Shown: one piece after another, positions 1 to 4,703 of the stretch
Numbering within the stretch: the stretch's first letter is position 1
How the letters are laid out: every line of letters starts with the position of its first letter
Source: an uncultured Collinsella sp.
GTDB lineage: Bacteria; Actinomycetota; Coriobacteriia; Coriobacteriales; Coriobacteriaceae
Direction: 5' to 3'
Length of the DNA: 5,324 nt
NCBI GenBank assembly: GCA_934643435.1
Contig: CAKUCJ010000112.1
Span: forward strand, 1-5,324
Made by a program: the position numbers and the translations under genes
The notes under the pieces: generated by a model
What the model was told of the DNA's origin: nothing
Seen by the model: the letters and a program-made list of their open reading frames with translations, nothing else
The model's database searches: none

Positions 1-3
1 CTT

Positions 4-77
4 GCGGGCGTAGTTCAATGGTAGAACCCCAGCCTTCCAAGCTGATGACGCGGGTTCGATTCCCGTCGCCCGCTCCA
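4..77 (+). tRNA. tRNA-Gly (anticodon TCC)
   Basis: A complete cloverleaf can be drawn. The 7-bp acceptor stem pairs 4-10 (GCGGGCG) with 67-73 (CGCCCGC). The D stem is GTTC/GAAC (13-16/24-27). The anticodon loop CTTCCAA (34-40) carries TCC at 36-38. The T arm is 50-66 with TTCGATT loop 55-61. A T discriminator and a genome-encoded CCA (75-77) follow. It reads GGA and GGG glycine codons. The anticodon stem has a C29-A45 mismatch at its outermost pair, where E. coli glyT has a T-A pair; this is minor and unlikely to abolish function. It appears to be transcribed alone or as the last gene of a unit, because a terminator follows 9 nt later. Confidence 0.97.
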
Positions 78-86
78 AGACAATCG

Positions 87-120
87 CAGGTCAGAAGCTC
101 AACAGTTTCTGACCTGTTTT
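87..120 (+). terminator. Intrinsic terminator after tRNA-Gly
   Basis: A 13-bp stem pairs 87-99 (CAGGTCAGAAGCT) with 104-116 (AGTTTCTGACCTG), with one G-T wobble and a CAAC tetraloop. It is followed directly by TTTT (117-120). It lies 9 nt past the tRNA CCA end, so it is the natural stop for the tRNA transcript. Confidence 0.9.
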
Positions 121-166
121 GTATCGCAATATTCAGTCGCAATAATGTTGGCCTATCTGGCACCAG

Positions 167-241
167 CCCCACATCCACTCCTAAGTTGGGGGGTGAAGTA
201 CGGACTAATATTCGGCTTTTATGGACCCATGGAGGCCGTCC
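167..241 (+). repeat. Diverged repeat, left copy (inverted relative to 478-558)
   Basis: Reading plus from 167 and minus from 558 gives a similar word order. Each has CCCCA followed by CTCCTAAGTTG (178-188 here; complement of 539-549 in the other copy). Then come GGTGAA, TTCGG, GGCTTTT, a GGAnCCAT-like block and GCCG. The 11-nt core is identical and the rest is diverged with small gaps. The origin is unknown; a dispersed intergenic repeat or an old mobile-element remnant is possible. Confidence 0.5.
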
Positions 242-264
242 CAAATAGACTGGTCTGGTGTCGA

Positions 265-424
265 GCCATGAAAACGGCCCATCTACTACGTTTGGCCCGA
301 AGGGGTTAAACATAGCAGCATTTTCGAAAAATCGACAAGCCGTCTACCTGCGCTTTTGATTTTTCTGATTTCGGTATGGTCGTGGGTGATCAGTAAAACG
401 TAGTAGATAGGCCCATTTCGTGGC
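265..424. repeat. 160-nt element with 29-nt terminal inverted repeats (MITE-like)
   Basis: Arms 265-293 and 396-424 are inverted repeats matching at 25 of 29 positions, including a perfect 13-nt ATCTACTACGTTT/AAACGTAGTAGAT. A second stem lies inside: GAAAAATC at 326-333 pairs perfectly with GATTTTTC at 358-365, with a shorter AAGC/GCTT (337-340/352-355) inside that. The whole unit can fold as one long hairpin on either strand. It encodes nothing recognisable. No clear target-site duplication is seen at its edges. It could be a miniature inverted-repeat element, a REP/BIME-type intergenic repeat or a structured RNA; the sequence alone does not decide. Confidence 0.65.
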
Positions 425-477
425 GCACTGTAGGATTCGCAGTCCAAGGCGGCTAGCTTCGGATGGCCAATCTGGAG

Positions 478-558
478 GTTGCGGCGGGATGGTTCCTGAA
501 AAAGCCCGAATAAGTCAAAATCCAGGACTATTTCACCGCAACTTAGGAGGGGATGGGG
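478..558 (-). repeat. Diverged repeat, right copy (inverted relative to 167-241)
   Basis: This is the minus-strand partner of the repeat at 167-241. It shares the exact core CAACTTAGGAG (539-549, complement of the core at 178-188) and the same order of shorter words. It also has a TCCTG/CAGGA inverted pair (494-498 and 522-526) that could form a hairpin. It ends about 30 nt from the 3' end of the toxin gene, so a toxin transcript running past its stop would enter it. Confidence 0.5.
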
Positions 559-590
559 TTGATGGAGGGGGCGGTGCCGCTGCTTGTCGG

Positions 591-1067
591 TTAGCTGCGA
601 GGGCGGTGGCGGAGCTTGTCGATGGTGGCGTCGGTGCTGCGGCTGCGGGCGTCGGTGGCGCGTTCGCGTGCTTCGGCTGCGTTGATGCGTTTGCGACGGT
701 AATCGATCATGCCTTGGATGATGGGCTTGCCAAAGCTCACGACGTCGTCGTTGTAGATGGCGGTGCGGGCTGCGAGCAGGCAGTCGCTAAAGTCCATATG
801 TGTCCTGCCAAACAGCTTGATGGCAAAGGCGATGACGGTGGGCTCGTCGACCATGACATCGTCGAGCAGCTTGGTCATGGCCGCCGCGATCTCGGGGCGG
901 GGGACCCTGTATACGTCGCGTAGCGTGACGGCGACGCGTGTGATGATCTCGGGGTAGACGCGGGTGGTGCGCGTGGCGATAACCTTGGCGGCGCGCGGCG
1001 ACAGGACTTCGTCGTCGTTAAGCAGGTAGCGTAGGATAACGGTCTCGTCGATGATGGTGCTACTCAT
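591..1067 (-). CDS. PIN-domain protein, VapC-like toxin of a type II TA pair
   Basis: 158 aa. PIN-domain toxins are Mg-dependent ribonucleases that inhibit translation, normally using four clustered acidic residues. Visible here are the N-terminal beta strand with D7 (IIDETVILRYLL) and the third motif HMDFSDCLLAA with D92 and D95. The middle block PEIITRVAVTLRDVYRVPR matches the family pattern, but R44 sits where a Glu is usual. The last motif reads VVSFGKPI, with G113 where TFD-type motifs have Asp. Residues 122-158 form a basic, probably helical tail (DYRRKR onward) beyond the usual length of about 130 aa. The ATG at 1067-1065 overlaps the antitoxin stop by 8 nt, the standard coupled antitoxin-toxin order. 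The family call is fairly secure; catalytic activity is uncertain. Confidence 0.8.
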   Translation of the reverse strand: MSSTIIDETVILRYLLNDDEVLSPRAAKVIATRTTRVYPEIITRVAVTLRDVYRVPRPEIAAAMTKLLDDVMVDEPTVIAFAIKLFGRTHMDFSDCLLAARTAIYNDDVVSFGKPIIQGMIDYRRKRINAAEARERATDARSRSTDATIDKLRHRPRS

Positions 1068-1383
1068 GGATGTCTACTTCCTCGGGACCCAAGATCGAAT
1101 CGTCGCTTTCTGCGGCGAGATATTCAATCCAGGCGTTGCGTTCCTCGGACCGGCGATTGGGGTCCCCGTAAGCCTTAAGCACTCCGTAGGCAGCCGTGCC
1201 ATCCTTTGAGCGCACGGCGATCGGCTGAAAAGGCAGTTTGCGCATGAGGATGCTCTGCGAAACAAAAAGGCGAACGGCCTCGGCAAGCGATGTACCCATG
1301 GCGTCGTAGAGACGCTCGGCATGCTGCTTGTCCTCTTCGCGAATGCGCACCTGTAGGATGGCTCGTTTTTGAGTCGATGACAT
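1060..1383 (-). CDS. RelB/DinJ-family antitoxin (ribbon-helix-helix)
   Basis: 107 aa. Antitoxins of this family dimerise through an N-terminal ribbon-helix-helix that binds the operon's own promoter, and neutralise the toxin with their C-terminal part. Here the strand AILQVRIREED (residues 8-18) is followed by helix HAERLYDAMG and then TSLAEAVRLFVSQSI and LPF, the RelB/DinJ pattern. Residues 64-88 (AAYGVLKAYGDPN...ERNAWIEY) resemble the alanine-glycine, leucine and YANP-like block seen in the C-terminal half of several RelB proteins. The end is acidic (ESDDSILGPEEVDIHE), suiting contact with the basic partner. The ATG at 1383-1381 is preceded by AAGGGGGC (1397-1390) at good spacing. RelB/DinJ antitoxins usually pair with RelE/YafQ toxins; pairing with a PIN protein is a less classical combination. 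Confidence 0.85.
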   Translation of the reverse strand: MSSTQKRAILQVRIREEDKQHAERLYDAMGTSLAEAVRLFVSQSILMRKLPFQPIAVRSKDGTAAYGVLKAYGDPNRRSEERNAWIEYLAAESDDSILGPEEVDIHE

Positions 1384-1447
1384 CGCTAGCCCCCTTATCT
1401 AGTGCAACACGGATGGTCAAATTCGCCCTGTGCTTTCATTTGACTAT

Positions 1448-1475
1448 CTTATATCCACCACTTTATTTCACTCAA
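1448..1475 (-). promoter_or_regulatory. Candidate promoter of the TA operon
   Basis: On the minus strand, TTGAGT (1475-1470) and TATAAG (1453-1448) are separated by 16 nt, about 65 nt upstream of the antitoxin ATG. The -35 overlaps an inverted repeat at 1469-1486, which fits repression by the antitoxin complex. This rests on consensus matching only. Confidence 0.4.
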
Positions 1476-1486
1476 GTTAATGAGTG
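1469..1486. promoter_or_regulatory. Candidate operator, CACTCA/TGAGTG inverted repeat
   Basis: CACTCA (1469-1474) and TGAGTG (1481-1486) form perfect 6-bp arms around AGTTAA. The dyad overlaps the candidate -35 of the TA promoter, where ribbon-helix-helix antitoxins usually bind their own operon. Assignment to this antitoxin is an inference from position. Confidence 0.35.
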
Positions 1487-1550
1487 TAAACATAACTACA
1501 AGCGTAATACATCCGCAGAAGGAGAGCGTGAAAATCTCATATGCCTACGC

Positions 1551-1574
1551 GTGTAGTACACTCGACTTTATAGT
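1551..1574 (+). promoter_or_regulatory. Palindrome GTGTAGTACAC just upstream of a TATAGT box
   Basis: GTGTA (1551-1555) and TACAC (1557-1561) form a perfect 11-nt palindrome. Eight nt further on lies TATAGT (1569-1574), five of six matches to the -10 consensus, with no good -35 at normal distance. A regulator binding where the -35 would be could control the formate operon. The regulator is not identified. Confidence 0.35.
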
Positions 1575-1606
1575 CCACCGAGAATAATCCCGACCTGCCA
1601 AAACCA

Positions 1607-1628
1607 CTGCAATACACCCGTATTGCAG
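1607..1628. promoter_or_regulatory. Perfect 9-bp dyad CTGCAATAC / GTATTGCAG
   Basis: Arms 1607-1615 and 1620-1628 are exact inverted repeats around ACCC. GGGC-TTAT-GCCC (1628-1639) follows directly, with no T-run. Without a U-tract it is not a typical terminator. It is either a DNA-level operator upstream of hydN or the first hairpin of a structured leader. Confidence 0.5.
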
Positions 1629-1643
1629 GGCTTATGCCCAAGT

Positions 1644-1748
1644 TTGCCCGTGGCAACTGCGTATATTCAACCTGTATACCGTTGGGGAGATTCCATCGAT
1701 TGCCCGTTTCGCCGCAGGCATTCGATACGCCGATGCCAGACCACGGGC
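1644..1748 (+). promoter_or_regulatory. Possible structured 5' leader of the hydN-fdhF-hyf operon
   Basis: Several stems line up upstream of hydN. TTGCC/GGCAA pairs at 1644-1648/1652-1656 and GTATA/TATAC at 1661-1665/1675-1679. A two-tier stem-loop has outer pairs GCCCGT/ACGGGC at 1702-1707/1743-1748. Its inner pairs are GGCAT+CG/CG+ATGCC at 1717-1724/1731-1737, with a bulged T at 1722 and an ATACGC loop. This is what a cis-regulatory RNA could look like. I cannot assign it to the molybdenum-cofactor (Moco) motif or any other class by eye. Confidence 0.35.
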
Positions 1749-1807
1749 GGCCTGGGGCAACGTCGGCAGAACCTCTCCAGCAAGGGATTCAGGAGGGAGT
1801 GAACAAT

Positions 1808-2326
1808 ATGGGCAATAAACGAGTCGTCGCCGATTCTTCGCGCTGCATTGGGTGTCAAACCTGTATGGCGGCGTGCATCGAGGCGCACGACATCCCCGGC
1901 AACATCGCCGCACCGCGCCTACGCGTGACGCGCACCTACGAGATTTCCGCACCGGTGGCCTGCCATCACTGCGAGGACGCTCCGTGCGCCAAGGCATGCC
2001 CCACGGGCGCGCTGTTCTTTGATCCAAAGAACCATCGCATCGGTGTGAACGAGGACAACTGCATCGGCTGCAAGAGCTGCGTCATGGCCTGCCCCTTTGG
2101 CGCCGTGAGCGTGGCGACCACGCAGGTCCCCGTCTTGATGGGCGACGTGCGCGTGGGTTCGCAGACTAAGAGCTTCGTGCTCAAGTGCGACCTGTGCGTG
2201 AACCGTCCCGGCGGTCCGGCGTGTGCCGAGGCGTGCCCGACCAAGGGCCTCACCCTGGTAGACGAGGAGCGCCTGGCAGAGCTGACTGCCGAGCGTGCCC
2301 GCGCCACCATCGAAAACGAGGCGTAG
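1808..2326 (+). CDS. hydN: HydN-like polyferredoxin, electron-transfer subunit for formate dehydrogenase
   Basis: 172 aa, soluble, no signal peptide. Sixteen cysteines in four groups can each bind a [4Fe-4S] cluster: C13-C16-C19-C23 (CIGCQTCMAAC), C52-C55-C60-C64 (CHHCEDAPCAKACP), C85-C88-C91-C95 (CIGCKSCVMACP) and C127-C130-C139-C143. This is the HydN/HycB/HyfA layout, and the length is close to E. coli HydN (175 aa). The tail (DEERLAELTAERARATIENEA) also resembles that of HydN. It probably carries electrons from FdhF to a hydrogenase or another acceptor in the cytoplasm. The ATG at 1808 is chosen because AGGAGG lies at 1791-1796 and the cluster-1 motif follows at the family's usual distance. 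An in-frame GTG at 1799 is too close to the ribosome binding site. fdhF starts 76 nt downstream. HycB or FdhB-type are alternative names. Confidence 0.88.
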   Translation: MGNKRVVADSSRCIGCQTCMAACIEAHDIPGNIAAPRLRVTRTYEISAPVACHHCEDAPCAKACPTGALFFDPKNHRIGVNEDNCIGCKSCVMACPFGAVSVATTQVPVLMGDVRVGSQTKSFVLKCDLCVNRPGGPACAEACPTKGLTLVDEERLAELTAERARATIENEA

Positions 2327-2363
2327 GCGGGCGGCCATATAAGCCCAACGATTGTCAAATACG

Positions 2364-2379
2364 TACCGATTAATCGGTA
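2364..2379. promoter_or_regulatory. Perfect 16-bp palindrome in front of fdhF
   Basis: TACCGATTAATCGGTA is exactly self-complementary. It lies in the 76-nt hydN-fdhF gap, 12 nt before the fdhF ribosome binding site. As DNA it could be an operator for an internal promoter. As RNA it could form a 6-bp stem with a TTAA loop near the translation start. No convincing -10/-35 pair accompanies it. Confidence 0.45.
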
Positions 2380-2391
2380 GCAGAGAAAGGA

Positions 2392-2397
2392 AGGAGG
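2392..2397 (+). promoter_or_regulatory. Strong ribosome binding site of fdhF
   Basis: AGGAGG, five nt before ATG 2403. It fixes the fdhF start there rather than at the in-frame upstream ATG at 2352. It also puts the four N-terminal cluster cysteines at the same residue numbers as in E. coli FdhF. Confidence 0.85.
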
Positions 2398-2402
2398 GTG
2401 TC

Positions 2403-4625
2403 ATGGAGAAGCATAAAGTGATCTGCCCGTATTGCGGCGCCGGTTGCCAGTTTAACCTCCTGGTCCAAAACGGCCAGGTCGTGGGTACCGAACCGCTCAA
2501 CGGCATCACCAATCAGGGCGAGCTGTGCCTTAAGGGCATGAGCGGCTACGACTTCATCAACGACACCAAGATCTTGACTCCCCGCGTGCTGCACCCGATG
2601 ATCCGTCGCACCAAGGGCGCGGATCTGGAGCGTGTAAGCTGGGACGAGGCACTGGATTTCACCGCATCTAAGATGCAGGCCATAATTGACGAATATGGTC
2701 CTAACGCCGTCATGACCACCGGCTCTTCGCGAGGCGGCGGCAATGAGGCGAACTACGTCATGCAGAAGTTTACGCGTGCGTGCATCGGCACCCACAGCGT
2801 GGACAACTGCGCCCGTACTTGACACGGCCCTACTGTCCTCGGTCTGATGGACACGGTTGGTTCAGGTTGCATGTCTTGCTCCATCCCCGGTATGGAGGAT
2901 GCGGGCTGCATATTCCTCTTCGGCTATAACCCTGCCGATTCGCACCCGATCGTCGCAAGGCGTATCGTGCGAGCCAAAGAAAAGGGTTGCAAGATCATCG
3001 TCGCCGACCCGCGCCATATCGAAACCGCGCGTATCGCCGACATCTACCTTCCGATCAAGAACGGTTGCAACGTGGCGTTCCTCAACGCCTTTGCCAACTG
3101 CTTGGTCAACGATGGCCTCTACGACAAGCAATTCGTCGCCGAGCACACGAACGGCTTTGACGAGTGGTGGGAGACCATCAAGAACTACACTCCCGAATCC
3201 GTACAGGACATCACGGGTGTCGAGCCCGCGTTGATCCACCAAGCTGCCGAGATGTACGCCACGGCGAAGCCCTCTGCCATTATTGGCTGGGGCATGGGCG
3301 TGTGTCAGCAGAAGCAGAACCTGAAGACGGTGCATACCATCGCCTCCATCGCCTGCGTTGCCGGCCAGATCGGCAAACCCAATTCCGGCCTCGCGCCCGT
3401 GCGTGGCCAGAACAACGTCCAGGGCTCCTGCGATATGGGTATGCTGCCCAACCTGTACCCTGGCTACCAAAAAGTCACCGACCCGGCTGCCCGCGCCAAG
3501 TTTGCCAAGGCCTGGGGCGTGCCCGAGGAAAAGCTCCCGCTCGAGGAGGGCTACAAGCTCACCGACCTGGGTCACCTGGTCGACGAGGGCAAGGTGCACT
3601 GCTTCTACAACTACGGCGAGGACCCGGTGCAGACCGAGCCCGATTCGGCCGGTATGCGCAAGACGCTCTCCGAGCTGGATCTGTTCATTTGCCAGGACAT
3701 CTTTATGACGCAGACGACCATGCTCGCCGACGTCATCCTGCCCGCTACCTCCTGGGGCGAGCACGAGGGTGTCTTTACCGCCTCTGACCGTAGCTTCCAG
3801 CACTTTGACGCGGCTGTTCCGCCCAAGGGCGAGTGCCGCCACGACTGGGAGATCTTCGCGGACCTGTCCACGCGCATGGGCTATCCCATGCACTACGACA
3901 ACACCGAGCAGATCTGGAACGAGTGCATTAGCCTGTGCCCCAACTTTGTGGGCGCCACCTACGAGAAGATGGCTCCCGAGGGCGGTTACGCTCAGTGGCC
4001 CGTCAAGTCCACCGACGTTAACGACCACGGTACGGCCGACATGTTCCCAGGCGGCAAGTTCACCACCAAGGACGGCCGCGCCAACCTGATGGCGCACGAC
4101 TGGGAGGCGCCCTCCGAGCTTCCCGACGATGAGTACCCGCTCATCCTGTGCACCGTCCGCGAGGTTGGCCACTACAGCTGCCGCTCCATGACCGGCAACT
4201 GCAAGACGCTGGCGCTGCTTGCCGACGAGCCCGGCTTTGTTCGCATGAATCCCGCGGACGCCGAGGCGCGCGGCATCAAGAACGGCGACATCGTCTCGAT
4301 CCACAGCCGCCGCGGCCAGGTATACAGCCGCGCCGACGTGAGCGACCGCATCAACAAGGGCACGGTCTACATGACCTACCAGTGGTGGATTGGCAAGTGC
4401 AACGAGCTGACCATGCACAAGGTCGACCCGGTCTCGCACACGCCCGAGGACAAGTTCTCCGCCTGCCAGGTCGACCCAATCGCCGACCAGGTGTGGGCCG
4501 AGGGCGAGGTCGAGCGTCAGTACACCGAGCTTAAGCAGGCTCTGGTGGACGCCGCCGCTCCCCAGGATGTTGAGCCTGGTGCCGCCAAGTTCGACGACGA
4601 GACGCACGTGAACCAAATCGTGTAG
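2403..4625 (+). CDS. fdhF: Formate dehydrogenase H, selenocysteine-containing (TGA at 2820-2822 read as Sec)
   Basis: 740 aa including Sec; E. coli FdhF has 715. It oxidises formate to CO2 in the cytoplasm at a bis-molybdopterin-guanine-dinucleotide Mo (or W) centre and passes electrons through one [4Fe-4S] cluster. The cluster ligands are C8, C11, C15 and C42, followed by K44 which links cluster and cofactor. The in-frame TGA is codon 140, in the context NCART-U-HGPTVLG, the same residue number as E. coli Sec140, with the catalytic His next to it (H141). Further hallmarks are FGYNPADSHPIV, the VRGQNNVQG block with active-site R334, ILPATSWGEHEGVF, and C-terminal VREVGHYSCRSMTGN and YMTYQWWIG (molydopterin dinucleotide binding). 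There is no Tat signal. It sits between hydN and hyfA, as expected for a formate hydrogenlyase. The only notable extra is a C-terminal extension of about 25 residues. Expression would need selA, selB, selC and selD elsewhere in the genome. Confidence 0.97.
2820..2856 (+). promoter_or_regulatory. Bacterial SECIS element within fdhF
   Basis: Directly after the TGA (2820-2822), TGTCC (2834-2838) pairs with GGACA (2849-2853). T2839-A2847 and C2840-G2846 close a GGTCT loop (2841-2845), and T2848 is left unpaired. In E. coli fdhF the SelB-binding hairpin also has a GGTCT-containing loop plus a bulged U, and the first loop G is at the same distance from the TGA (22nd nt counting the T of TGA as 1). 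The SECIS recruits SelB with Sec-tRNA to the stop codon. It overlaps codons 145-151. Confidence 0.88.
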
Positions 4626-4646
4626 TCCCGTTCTCGTTGGCTTTTT

Positions 4647-4681
4647 GGGCCGGGCGTCCCGTACGTTCGGGCGCCCGGCCC
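4647..4681 (+). other. Strong GC-rich stem-loop between fdhF and hyfA
   Basis: GGGCCGGGCG (4647-4656) pairs perfectly with CGCCCGGCCC (4672-4681). CCCG/CGGG (4658-4661/4668-4671) continues the stem past a bulged T, leaving a TACGTT loop. There is no T-run on the 3' side; a CTTTTT lies on the 5' side instead. It is therefore more likely an mRNA-stabilising or attenuating structure that sets fdhF and hyfA levels than a full terminator, although weak termination is possible. Confidence 0.6.
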
Positions 4682-4703
4682 GTTACTTTGAAAGGAAGTG
4701 GGG

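Larger units (their letters stand above)
121..590. other. Intergenic region with nested inverted repeats, no gene seen
   Basis: No reading frame here has both a plausible ribosome binding site and recognisable protein content. The stretch is more AT-rich in its middle than the flanking genes and is dominated by repeats, listed separately: an inverted-repeat element at 265-424 between two diverged, oppositely oriented copies of a longer repeat at 167-241 and 478-558. The minus-strand toxin gene ends at 591. I see no clear U-tract terminator for it here, only a weak GCGG/CCGC hairpin at 570-579. Confidence 0.6.
1384..1807. other. Divergent intergenic region between the TA and formate operons
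   Basis: These 424 nt carry no convincing gene. Reading left to right they hold the antitoxin ribosome binding site (1390-1397), the candidate TA promoter and operator, a possible rightward promoter (TTGACT 1440-1445, 16 nt, TTTATT 1462-1467), a GTGTA-G-TACAC palindrome (1551-1561), a TATAGT -10-like box (1569-1574), and then a run of stem-loops from 1607 to about 1748 before the hydN ribosome binding site. A rightward transcript starting near 1475 or 1581 would have a leader of about 330 or 225 nt. Confidence 0.55.

Noticed and set aside
18..248. Open frame overlapping tRNA-Gly
   Set aside because: It starts inside the tRNA D loop, runs through the terminator and a repeat, and has no ribosome binding site.
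420..923. Plus-strand glycine/alanine/valine-rich open frame
   Set aside because: It is mostly the complement of the PIN-domain gene, which has the better protein content and a coupled partner.
1469..1486. SoxR-type box, since CTCAAGTTAA is present
   Set aside because: The second half lacks the symmetric CTTGAGG. The actual dyad is CACTCA/TGAGTG with a different centre.
1528..1587. Possible 19-aa leader peptide (GTG start after AAGGAG, TAA at 1585)
   Set aside because: The gap from GGAG to GTG is only 3 nt, and the peptide has no Cys, Sec or formate-related feature to explain attenuation. It remains a weak possibility.
1607..1639. Terminator for transcription entering from the left
   Set aside because: The stem is good but no T-run follows. 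It fits an operator or leader hairpin better.
1634..1807. 58-residue N-terminal extension of HydN from an upstream ATG
   Set aside because: The family starts with the cluster-1 motif about 13 residues in, and the strong ribosome binding site at 1791-1796 precedes ATG 1808. The extension covers stem-loops and lacks protein-like conservation.
1384..1807. Sigma-54 promoter as in E. coli fhl/hyf control
   Set aside because: No GG-N10-GC pair of the right form was found upstream of hydN, and actinobacteria generally lack sigma-54.
2820..2822. TGA in fdhF as a nonsense mutation or pseudogene
   Set aside because: It falls exactly at the conserved Sec140 position, is followed by a SECIS hairpin at the correct distance, and the rest of the protein is intact.
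2862..4616. 584-codon open frame on the minus strand opposite fdhF
   Set aside because: It is antisense to a strongly conserved enzyme, has valine/alanine/leucine-rich low-information content, and arises from GC-biased codon use in fdhF. No ribosome binding site or recognisable motif supports it.
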